Shown here piece by piece: positions 1 to 10,205 of a stretch of DNA of 64,000 nt; the stretch's first letter is position 1; the number at the start of each line of letters is the position of its first letter. The notes under the pieces are model-generated. The model made no database searches. It was not told the DNA's origin and worked only from the letters and a program-made list of their open reading frames with translations. The stretch comes from Aptenodytes patagonicus (Eukaryota > Chordata > Aves > Sphenisciformes > Spheniscidae), in contig NC_134950.1 of the NCBI RefSeq assembly GCF_965638725.1, positions 168,854,853-168,918,852 of the forward strand. Reading direction: 5' to 3'. The position numbers were made by a program, and so were the translations under genes.

Positions 1-1790
1 CACTTTTCCTACGATACCGACGTGCGGGGAGATTTCCTTCCTACTGTATCACTTTTAAACAAGGGCTATTTGTGTCCTTGCGCACGAGAGTAAGCAGCGT
101 TTAAAGTGCTCTTTCAGAAGATCACCAGGTCTCCGACAGTGTATTAAATTTCTGTTGATGGCTTTGTGTGGTTCGTGATGATCGTGCTTACGGTTTGGAG
201 CAGAACACACAGTATTTAGATGACCTTGAGCTGCACTCTGGAATCCATCTGGTGTAATTTCCAAACTGAACGCTGCCTGGGACTTAAATCATGAGAAGAT
301 AAAGCTTTGCATGCTCTACCCCTACTTAACATCCCTATAAATAAATATTAGTTTTTAATATGGCTGTGAAACGGTAATGATTTTCCACCTGGTTTTAAAA
401 TGCTTTAGCTGCTTAACTGTGGTAAGTTAAAACCTTAAAAAGTACATGAACAATTAAAGGGACCCAGTCTTGAATTTAATAATGTCCATGTAATCCCTCT
501 GAAGTAGACGGGATCGCAGGCGTGAAGTCAGACGGTCTGTGGCGGTTTTGGGTTGTTGGGTTGTTGTTTGTTTGGTTTATTTTTTTTTTAACGAAGGTAG
601 TATTTCAGAGTCACGGTGGATGCGCAAAGGGGGGGGGTTGGGCATTAATTTGGTATTAATTGCTATTTCTGCTGTGACGTATATCTGTCCTTGCAAGAGC
701 ATGGCGCAGCCCAAGGTGACCGCTGTCCTTACCCAAAGGATGGTCTAACGTGGAGAGTGCTGAGCTCAACGCAGCTTGTGAACGCTTGTAGCTCCCACCC
801 TGGCATTATACCCTAGTCCTGGCCTTAGGTTACAAAATTCCTTAATTAATTCCTTAATTCAGATGGGAAGGGGCTGCCCTTCCCCTTGGGCTTTCTTCCA
901 GCTCATCGTGCACCCCGTGAGAGAGGACGAGGAAGAGTTCTTCCCCTCTCTTGGTGCCTTGGCCGCCTGTCCCATCGCTCGGGCAGCGTCTGCGTAACTT
1001 CTCCCTGATGCATTTTCAAAAATGAGCCGTGCAGAGCGTGAGGAGGATTGGGAAGGTCCTCGGGAACGGCAGAGGGTAAGGGGCTGATCGCTGCGCTTCC
1101 AGGAGAAACACCCGCCTCTTTCGGAAACGTGCCAGTGAGATGAGTCAATCGACAGAGGCTTTCGGGTCTTCAGGTGCTGGTCGAAGAAGCATGTTTAAGG
1201 AAAAATGAAAAAGCAAACCCATTCTCTTGAGAGGGCTAGATAGTTGGCATAAAGAAAGCTTTTTCTTTTTTAAATCAGTGTAGCTATTTCAATTTTACAT
1301 GTTTATACTCGCTGTCGCAGAGATTCAAGGGAAAGGGAGGTGAGCGCTTCCCTGGCAAACCCCCCCCTTCAATGCCTCCTCGACGCGGCCAAAGCAAACG
1401 CTGCTCATTTCAGATTAAAGCAGCTGACTGCCGGCTAGGCCTTGCTCTCGGAAAATACGCTCAAGTTGAGGGGCAGCCTCAAATACGGAGGGGCTGTTGT
1501 TTCAGGAACTCCACAGGCTCTGGCAGAGCCAGCTGCAAAGCTTTCCTAGTATAAAAGAAGCGAGGTCCTAGAATAAAAGTAGCATAGCAGTGATTATAAC
1601 CAAGTTGCAGGTGCATAAAGAAAAGAAAAAGCAGGAGGACAAATATTTGATCCTTTCTCAGTAAACTTAGCAGGCTTTTGCCACGGCTGCCTGTGAGCCA
1701 CTGTGTTTAATAATGGCTGCATAAAGCAGTTGTGGATGGGGTTTTTTAATCCCTTTATGCTTCTGAGGTCTGCAGCGTGATGGCTTCCAC
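1..1790. other. Unassigned noncoding sequence, left edge
   Basis: No exon is recognised. AT-rich with AATAAA-like hexamers at about 342 and 1572. In mammals NKTR lies upstream of ZBTB47, so 3' UTR of that gene could be here, but I cannot recognise it. Confidence 0.5.
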
Positions 1791-2449
1791 CTTTGACACA
1801 AGGAAGGGATTTAATCTTTGAAGAAGGGAGACGTAAGGTCCGAGGTCAAGAGAGCTTCAGAGCACGGGCTGAAGGCTGTTGCTATTCAGCCAGAGCTGCA
1901 GGTCCTAGCAAAGTCAGTGGAATACGAGAGATCCAGCACGTTCCCCAAAATCACGTCCAAGCCTCGGTGCCAAATAGCAACACTGCTTGCGGTGGGGAAT
2001 TCATTTTTTTTTTCCCTACTGTAACGTGCAGTTTGATAATTTCCTTGAGTGTCCTTAGCTCTCATTTTGAGAGAAACAGCAAGCAACGGTTCCCCGGTCA
2101 CTTCATTTCACTTATTTTTCAATGCCTTCCCTGTAGGCACCAATCAGTCCTTATCGTGTCCCGTGACCGGTGCTGCCCAGGGTTCCTCCGCGCTGGCTGC
2201 TAATGTCGCCCGTAGTCACTGGCACAAAGGTAAGAGCAGCGGCTGCTCTGCAAGCAGCGTTGCTATTTGGCACCGAGGCTTGGACGTGATTTTGGGGAAC
2301 GTGCTGGATCTCTCGTATTCCACTGACTTTGCTAGGACCTGCAGCTCTGGCTGAATAGCAACAGCCTTCAGCCCGTGCTCTGAAGCTCTCTTGACCTCGG
2401 ACCTTACGTCTCCCTTCTTCAAAGATTAAATCTCTTCCTTGTGACAAAG
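1791..2449. repeat. Large inverted repeat: two 200-bp arms, about 98% identical, 259-bp spacer
   Basis: Left arm 1791-1990 and the reverse complement of right arm 2250-2449 differ at only three positions that I can find (near the outer end and at the innermost end). The arms contain the same hypothetical peptide frame on opposite strands, which is a by-product. No target-site duplication or transposon-like terminal motif is evident. It could be a recent inverted duplication, a fold-back element, or an assembly artefact. Confidence 0.95.
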
Positions 2450-3879
2450 AGTTGTTCGTTTCAAGAAGTCAAAAAACACAAGGGGGAGGGAGGATATCAA
2501 GTGCTTGATGTTCTCATCTGCGGAAAGACGGTCTGGAGAGTAGAGCGTCACCCAAGACGTTGAGATGGACGTTGGTTTCTCCGTACCACCAAAGCCTTCT
2601 TGTGTCACCTGGGGAAATTCTGCACTCTCGAGAGCTCACGAGTGTGCTGCGAAGGTGCGAGTCCCTGCTGAGCTCGGCAGGATTGGTTATTAGAGAAATG
2701 AGAGCCGGCCGAGGGTAATTTGGTCAACAGTAGCGAATCTGGGAATAGGAGCTAGTAACATATAAAACACAGGCTGCCTAGTTGTGCCTTTGCTACTTGG
2801 TGTGATTTTAGATTTCTTGAGTGTAGCAATGCGCGGTGTGATATGCGCCTTTCTTCTTTTTCCATTAAACTGGGGGGAACAAATAAAAAAAAATTTTTTT
2901 CTTTTATCAAAACAGCTTTATCTGCAAAAAAAAACCCCCATCCTGATGGTGAAATCCAGCTTCAGGGACGGATTTCCTATAGACTTGCTGCAGGAAACTG
3001 CACAGATTCCACGAGCGTCTTTCATTGCTATCGACAGCTTCGGACCAACGCCTTTCAGAAAAAGTTTGTGCCAGAGAGTACAGCAAAAAGGGGCCTTTGC
3101 AGCACCGTTTCCTCCTCCCCAGAGGCGGGATCAACTCTATCTGTATAAAACGCAGTAGGTCTTATCCAACCTATCTGTAAAAAAATCGCCAGCACCGAGA
3201 TTCAGCCGTTGAAGTGCCAAAACCAAAATTGCCTGAACTATCCACACTATAAAAAAAAAAAAATAAAGTATATTTTCTGATAGCTAAACTAAAGCTCCTT
3301 TGCTGCCACTTAAGCCCATCACTACTTCTTGCAGTTAGAGAAGAAGAGAATGACCTTTTCCCTTCTGCTTCAATACTTAAGTGGAAAGAAAAAGGCTGCC
3401 TTAAATATTTGTAAAAGGGTTGGGCTAGCTCTTGTCCAAATCTGGTCTTCTCTGGACTAAATAGCTCCAGGTCCTTTGGGTTTTTTGGGGTGTTTTTTGG
3501 GGGTGTTAGGGGTTTTTTGTGGGTTTTTTTGCAACTTCTTGGATCTGACCGTCTCTTGGAGTCTACCACCAGCCCATAACCTCCCCAGATAATCATATCC
3601 AGCGTACTCCAGCCGAGGCTTCACGGTGCCACGCGGACCTAAAGCATCACTCCACGTGTCCTGCAGGCCACGTTCATGTGTCCCTGCCTGTGGTTTGCTG
3701 CTTTTGCAACAGCGTGAGGAGGGCTGCTTGGTCCAGGCGGAGATGCGCTGCCGCATCCCGGCTCGCCCGCTCCCTGCCCGGGCTGTGCCGTGCAGTTCAA
3801 CTATTCTTACACAAGCAGCAAGTTTTCCCTTTGTTTCTACTAAATTGCAGCCTATGTTTTTTTTCCAGGCTATTTCTCT

Positions 3880-4070
3880 AATGTGTCAAGATTGTTTTGA
3901 AGTTCCAGCCCATCCTCCAAAGTACTTGAAGTCCCTCCCGGCTTGGTATCATTTGCAGCTGTAAGAAGCAAATTTTCTATTCATGCAAGTAATTATTAAA
4001 AAAATATTTTGAGCAGTACCAGGCCTGGGACAGATCCCCAGGGACTCCCAGGCTGTGTATCTGTTCGGTT
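3880..4070 (-). mobile_element. Possible old CR1 internal segment
   Basis: 'gcttggtatcatttgcagctgtaag' and 'gcagtaccaggcctgggacagatccccagggactcc' resemble the CR1 stretch usually read as 'gtgtcatctgcaaacttgctgag ... ccagcaccgagccctggggaacacc'. Low certainty. Confidence 0.35.
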
Positions 4071-4210
4071 TCCCGGCGGATCATAAATAACTCCTCCGAG
4101 CAATGCTCCCTCCTTCCAGCACTGCTTTCCTCCGGCCTCGTGTCATCTGTCCCTGCCATCTTTCCTCTTGCAGCCACGCTGGGGACGCGGGGATGTGAGC
4201 AGGGGCTGGC

Positions 4211-4264
4211 GTCTTAATTTAATTTGAACTTCAGCTTGTCTTAATTTAATTTGAACTTCAGCTT
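4211..4264 (+). repeat. Perfect 27-bp tandem duplication
   Basis: The unit starts GTCTTAATTTAATTTGAACT and ends TCAGCTT; two identical copies stand end to end, followed by GTCTGA, a partial third start. Confidence 0.95.
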
Positions 4265-5729
4265 GTCTGACTGGAGCTTCTGGATGTTGGGTCTTACAAA
4301 ACCTTGGCTGAAGGTGCCCGTTGCTTGTTTTCCATAGTTGCCCTCGGAGACTGTGTTTCTAATCCCCCCTGTAACTTTATCTTTGAAAAACTGAGTGATG
4401 GTGCACGCTCTCTGAGCTTTCCACTCGAAGACGTCTTTTCCAGGCCTCCACTTCACCCCTGTGACCTTCTCTGCTGAGTATCTTTCTGCATCCTCCTTCA
4501 ATCAAGGATACCAGCACAGATACCAGCATTTAATATTTTTCTTTAGCACTAGTATAAATCAGACGATTTCTATGTGATCTTCACCCTGGCAATGTTTTTG
4601 TTTGGGGGATTATTTTCCATGGCTTAGGCAGGGGAGGAAAGTTCACTGTTTTTTCTGTACGTGTGTATTTACTGAATGAGATGGTTTCTCGTCTTTCACG
4701 TTACCAATTTATACCCCTTTCGTGATGGAAAGGCTCCTCATGGATTCCAGGGACCTAAAAGCCAGAGGTGCTTTGAAATTAATACAGTTCACACATATCC
4801 GCTTTGCCACTCCACCAGTAGCAAATCCCTCCCGACTCGAGATTATCTAAGGAAAAAAGTAAGAATATGTTTTCTTCTAAGAAAACAGGTAAAAGTTAGA
4901 GTCAACTTGGAGACTGATACGGAAGAAGCAGTTAATATCTAGCACTTACTTGGTCTCGACTCCCCCCTGTCCCGCTGAGCTCTTACAAACGAGGACCGAA
5001 GCCATCAGGCAGGAGCCATGTGGTGGGTCTGAGAGGTGGGACTTCATTTTGACGTGCCGCATCCCATTCCTGAGCAGAAACTCCTACTTGGGGCAAAGTT
5101 TCCCTTACTCCCCAGAGACTCTCTTGAATATAAATGCATCTCCAGGTATTTCCTGTAATTCTTGATAATTATTTCAATCAAGATATCAATTTATAACTTC
5201 CTGACTCATGAAATGCTGTTTCTTACCGCGTTACCCTTCGATGTGTAAAGATGCCTTTGAACCGCAAGCCCCGTGCTGGGAAGACCCATGCAGCTTTCAC
5301 ACCTGGCTCGTCAACGAGCAAACCCATCGCTGCGCTGCGAATGTGACTTGCAGGTGACACCGAAGCGTTTCTGAGCTGTCGGAGAAATTTGGTCTTTAAG
5401 TTTGCACGATGCAATGCAGGAACCACTTAATGTACGTTTTAGCTACGGATTGGATAAGGACTGAAGCTTATTGCTTTTTCTTGATGAAGTCTAGAGGTGA
5501 TAAGTAGTAATCCAAGCACATCTCACTGGATTTGGGAGAATCTGGTCCAGTAAGCTGCCCCATTTTCCTGTAAGTTTATCTAGTCTTTTCCAGCAGTGAC
5601 AGGAGATAATATTTCAGGAGAACATGCAAGGCAAAACATCTTCAGTTCATTCCCCTCTGCTCTCCCAGCATCAGCAATCATTGCATCGTGGGCGTTGGTG
5701 GGTACCAGCCTGCCCATTCCCTCTACTAC

Positions 5730-6200
5730 CTGTTGGCAGACCTATCGCCCGTGAATTTCTTCAACCCTTCTTTGAATCTATTGATGTATTTGGCTCTTGT
5801 GGCAAGCTGCTGACTGAAGGAGGACTTTGTTATTTGTTTTAAACTGATCTACTCCTTTGAGTAATAGTTTTGATTTGCTGCACCTCGCTCGTAAGTTCCC
5901 AACAGCCTTCCCTTCTCCAGGTTGACGGGTCCTGACCTTTTCATCTCGCCTTGTAAAGCAGCTGCCCCATCCCACTAGTCATTTTAGTTGTTCCTTCTGC
6001 TTCTCCAACACCGTCGTACTCCTCTTGGAGATCAGGACTACACAGTACTCAAAATGCGGATGCACCAGCATTTTCTGCAGCAGCAAAGTGATGCCCTGAG
6101 CGTTGGACATGCTCAGGGAAGGCAGAGAAATGACAATTTCTTGGCTTTTTTTGGCTGCCACTTTGAACACACCTTGGCCGCACGTTGAAGCAGCGATTTC
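5730..6200 (-). mobile_element. Old CR1-like LINE fragment
   Basis: The + strand shows a diverged CR1 antisense order: 'acccttctttgaatctattgatgtatttggct', 'ggactttgttatttgttttaaactgatctact', 'cagccttcccttctccaggttgac', 'ctacacagtactcaaaatgcggatgcacc'. It abuts the younger CR1 at 6258. Confidence 0.55.
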
Positions 6201-6257
6201 AGAGAGCTGCTGGTGGCAGTGGTTTAGACCTTTTTCCTCCAGACTTTAGGTATTATA

Positions 6258-7035
6258 AATCATAGAATAGTTTGGGTTGGAAGGGACCTCTAAAGGTCAT
6301 CTAGCCCAACCCCCCTGCCCTGGGCAGGGACATCTTCAACTAGATCAGGTTGCTCAGAGCCCCGTCCAACCTGACCTGGAATGTTTCCAGGGATGGGGCA
6401 GCCACCACCTCTCTGGGCAACCTGTGCCAGTGCTTCACCACCCGCAGCGTGGGTGGTGATAGGGTCACCACTAGATATAAGGGTCACTAGATATCACTAA
6501 GGGTCACTTATATCACTAGATATAAGGGTCTTCCTTATATCTAGTCTAAATCTACCCCCCTGTAGTTTAAAGCCATTCCCCCTTGTCCTGTCGCAACAGG
6601 CCCTGCCAAAAAGTTTGCCCCCATCTTTTTTATAAGCCCCCTTGAAGTACTGATAGGCTGCAACAAGGTCTCCCCGAAGCCTTCTCCTCTCCAGGCTGAA
6701 CAACCCCAACTCTCCCAGCCTTTCTTCACAGGAGAGGTGTTCCATCCCCCTGATCATTTTCGTGACCCTCCTCTGGACCCGCTCCAACAGGTCCGTGTCT
6801 TTCTTATGCTGAGGGCTCCAGAGCTGGACGCAGTGCTCCAGGTGGGGTCTCCCCAGAGCAGAGCAGAGGGGCAGAATCCCCTCCCTCGACCTGCTGGCCA
6901 CGCTGCTTTGGATGCAGCCCAGGAGACGATTGGCCTTCTGGGCTGCGAGCGCACATTGCTGGCTCATGTCCAGCTTTTCATCCACCAGTACCCCCAAGTC
7001 CTTCTTCGGCAGGGCTGCTCTCAATCCCTGTACCA
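6258..7035 (-). mobile_element. CR1 LINE, 5'-truncated, with surviving ORF2 C-terminal part
   Basis: The + strand starts AAATCATAGAATAGTTTGGG and the - strand is CR1 sense. A frame open from 7036 to 6497 (179 codons) matches the C-terminal end of the CR1 reverse transcriptase polyprotein: [59 protein letters not shown]-like, [18 protein letters not shown]. The open frame points to a fairly young insertion. 5' truncation is normal for CR1. Close to the 3' end the normal UTR sequence is replaced by short GGGTCACTAGATATA-like repeats (6463-6545). Confidence 0.95.
6463..6545. repeat. Local tandem/inverted expansion inside the CR1
   Basis: Units resembling AGGGTCACTAGATATA occur about four times in direct order, and TTATATCTAG at the end is the inverted form of CTAGATATAA. 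Standard CR1 copies have a simple 'aagaatttcttcctaatatccaatctaaa' here, so this is a change within this copy or its subfamily. Confidence 0.7.
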
Positions 7036-7260
7036 AAGCTCATTTGAAACTTTCTTCTCTGCTTTTTCTTTTTTTGAGAGCCTTCTGGAGCTGCTTGCCA
7101 TTGGTGTGGCACTTGATGACCTCAGAAGACCTCACCTGCAAACACGGAGATGTGGGTCTGCTCTTACTCCTCCAGATTGCTGATAAGGATGTTGAAAAAC
7201 CCTAGACTCGGTCTCTGGTGAACCACATCATGGACTCTTTTCCATCCTGAAAAGTGACCA
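7036..7260 (-). mobile_element. Possible old CR1 internal segment
   Basis: Phrases such as 'tgtggcacttgatgacctcag', 'ctgataaggatgttgaaaaa' and 'ggtgaaccacatcatggactc' resemble the part of CR1 upstream of the young copy's truncation point. Weak evidence; it may be the host element into which the young CR1 inserted. Confidence 0.35.
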
Positions 7261-10074
7261 TTAAAGTCCTACCTTTTGCTTCTTGTCTTTTAACTAGCTT
7301 TCGAGCAATAAAAGGACCTTTTCTCCAGTGGCAATTTAGTTTCTTCAATGGTCTTGTCAAGGGCTTTTAAAAAAAAAAGCCCTTTATAAAATCCTGTGGT
7401 TTTCCCACCTAGAACATAGAATCCACATGCTTTTTCATGAAAAGGGTTAAATTTTATTGAATTTACTTTTGTCTAGCGCCCTGAACATACCAGGAGTTAA
7501 ATTGTTCATGCGGGACAGCAGTAGCCAATAATGGCTGAAGAAAGGCCTGGTGGGAGAATAGAAATGTTTCTTTCCCCAAAATGTTGAAACTGCCAAGTCA
7601 AGTTGTTAATAGAGATTGTTTCTCCAACGCAACAGCAGCGAGGACAACTTGGCTTGGGTTGCTTGCCTTGGCTTGCTTGATGCATCCAGTGCAGAGGCCT
7701 CGATCTCAAAACCCTGCGGTTAAGTAATGCTCGAAATAAGCCTTTGTCCCCCAAAACGAAGACCTGGCAATGCTCTGTTCCTCTGCTGTAACTCATCCCG
7801 GGGAGAAGCAGGACCAGCTCAAAAAGCAGGGTAATGTCAACTGCACCATGCTCTCCTCCCTTATAACACATTTAGATTACCCACCTGGAAAAAAAATACC
7901 CCCAGGCACCAGTTCTGGTGCTGTGTTTTTGGGGCATTGATTCTAACGAGTCCCACTGCTAATGAGTTGATGTCTGTCAACACCGACGCCGTGCGAGGGA
8001 CGCAAAGACACTAAAGCCACGCTGAGCCAGGCAGCGCGAGGAGACACATCACAGCCTCACCTCGCTGTGGGTTTTGGTACCCAATAAGTATTTCTGGATG
8101 TTCAGCAGCAGGGCAGATGTTTGGGCTGTGAATGACACGGGTTAAGGCTCCTCTTTGGTCCACATCCTTGGATTGAGCACTGAGAGAGCAGCGAGGAAAT
8201 AAAAAGACGAGAAACCCCCCTGCTTTGAGCAAGACGTTGAACCACGTGAGCTCTGGAGACCCCTTCCAACATAAATCCACGATCCTACGATTTCTTTTCT
8301 AGGGGTAAAATAAGTTAAATATTTTGCAGGGAATCTGGAAGTGTGGGGGGCGTCTCCACCTTCCTCCTCCAAGCAATTTTTCTTTAATACTTGGATCTTC
8401 TCATCACCGTGCTATAATTCAAAGGTTGTAAGTAAACTTCCTAATATTGGCATTACCACGTATAAAATTAAACCTGATTACTACAAAATTGGTAGAAAAC
8501 AGAACCTGGAATCCAAGACGAGCTCCTCTGAGAATTAAAACCTGGCTGCTGCTGGATCCAGCAGATACCTGCGGGTGGGCAAATTACTAGGTGCATGAAA
8601 AATACAGAAAATACAAATTCAGGAGCTTCACTGGACTTTCTGATGGGTCAGGGTCTTATCTGCAACGTGGATTCCCCTCCCTGCCTCTGCCAACCAAAGA
8701 GTAAAAGCTATTCCCGGTGGAGTGGTGATCCCTCAAAAGGAAAACACCGTCTGACTTGGGATGAGGTGTATTTTGCAGCTTTGGGAGGTGGTGGCTCCCT
8801 CTCGGGCAGCGAGATGCCAGGTCAGCCCGGGCTCTGATTTGCAGCGGCGGATGGATGAACTTGGCACGCACCATCGTGTTTAAGAGTAGAGTAACGACGT
8901 CTTCCCCGGCTTGGATCGCAGCCCTTCCACCGGGCAGGGGAGGATAAACACCGGCACAGCCGCCGCTCGCCTGCCGGCAGCTGGCTGCGGGAAGGAGACC
9001 GTCCTCCGGGCGGAGGTCTGCCCCGTCTGACACGGCTTCACCCGTGTCCTCAGACGACCTTTCTGAACCTGATCCCCGCACCGCGATGTGAGGGTGTCAC
9101 CTGAAACCAGCCAGCCCTGCCTGAATAACCGCTTTTCTTTTTTCTAATTTATTATTTTTTTCCCAGTTTGGAGGCAGAAGTGAGAAATCAAAGAAGGGGA
9201 AAAAAAAAAAATAAAAAAAAAAAAGAAGAATTGGGGTCAACACGAAGCAGCAGTATTTCAGTCGTCCTTTGAGAGCTTGTCTATACTCACACTGTGGGTG
9301 TTCTCGTTGCAAACACTAAGCGGGAGACGTTTTTCCTTAGTAGGGCAGGCTCCTGCGCCACGGCCCTCCTCGCCTGGCCATAAAAGGGCAGCGTTTTCTG
9401 CAGGACCCCCGGGTCCTCCGAAAGCTGACGGGCTTTTGGGAAGGGGCCTGCCCTGTTGCATCACGACGCTGCTTGCTTTGGACCTTGCAACCCTCGTGTT
9501 AATGCTGCTTTGGCTCATTCTTTTCTTGTGCCTTTTGTTTTGTCTCTTTCCTCCTCCTCCTCCTCCTCTCAGGAGGTTGGAGGGAGAGAGGCCGGAGAGC
9601 CTCCAGGAATGTTCTTGCTTTCCCTATTCTTTTTTCCCTTCTCTCTCTCTTGGCCTGATTTGATCCCTTCTTTTCCATGATCCGTACGCCGGCTCAGAAA
9701 ACCATCTGCTGAGTGGAACCAGTTGCCAAGCCCATGATACATCCCCAAAGGGTTGACTGTGTCCCCAGCTTCCATCCTGTGTCCCATGGGTGAGGCCACG
9801 GCAATCTGGAGGGCTCTTCCACCTCCTGCTTTACCCAAGCACGCGCGTGCCCTGACATGCTGGGGGCTCAGCGCTGCCTCAGGAAGGGTGGACACCAAGG
9901 AAGTGCATCTCACCATCTCCTGGAGCATCTATCCGTGGGACTTCCAGCCCACAGAAGATGCTCAGCAGAGCACGGTTGTTGCGCTTAAAGCAGTGAATCC
10001 AGCCCAGGCAGGCAGAGCCAGCGAGAGGACGTGGTACCACCTCAGAGATACCCTTCCAGGTCCACTTGGTTGTT
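7261..10074. other. Unassigned noncoding sequence
   Basis: Mostly unique; one CR1 tail at 8.22 kb and an A/T-rich purine run at 9,198-9,228. No exon or RNA gene is supported. Confidence 0.5.
8224..8292 (+). mobile_element. Short CR1 3' tail, sense on + strand
   Basis: 'gttgaaccacgtgagctctggagaccccttccaacataaatccacgatcctacgattt' is the typical CR1 end on the sense strand ('gaccagatgacctctagaggtcccttccaacc...attctatgattct'). Only about 70 bases remain. Confidence 0.75.
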
Positions 10075-10205
10075 CATAGAATCATAGAATCATTTAGGCT
10101 GGAAAAGATCCTTAAGATCACCGTTAACTTAACACTACCAAGTCCACCGTTAAACCATGTCCCTACGTGCCACGTCTATACGTCTTAAATACCTCCAGGC
10201 TCTTG
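10075..10205 (-). mobile_element. CR1 LINE 3' fragment
   Basis: The + strand reads CATAGAATCATAGAATCATT, then 'taggctggaaaagatccttaagatcaccgttaac', 'accaagtccaccgttaaaccatgtccctacgtgccacgtctatacgtctt'. Two tail repeats of CATAGAAT are present. Same subfamily as the copy at 61.55 kb. Confidence 0.92.

Larger units (their letters stand above)
2450..5729. other. Unassigned noncoding sequence
   Basis: Short random frames only; T- and A-runs at about 2,887-2,940 and 3,250-3,263 and G/T-rich low-complexity sequence at 3,478-3,530. Contains the 27-bp duplication and one possible CR1 relic. Confidence 0.5.

Noticed and set aside
1793-2447. Pair of similar peptides on opposite strands at the inverted repeat
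   Set aside because: Both are the same DNA arm read from either side. No coding signature.
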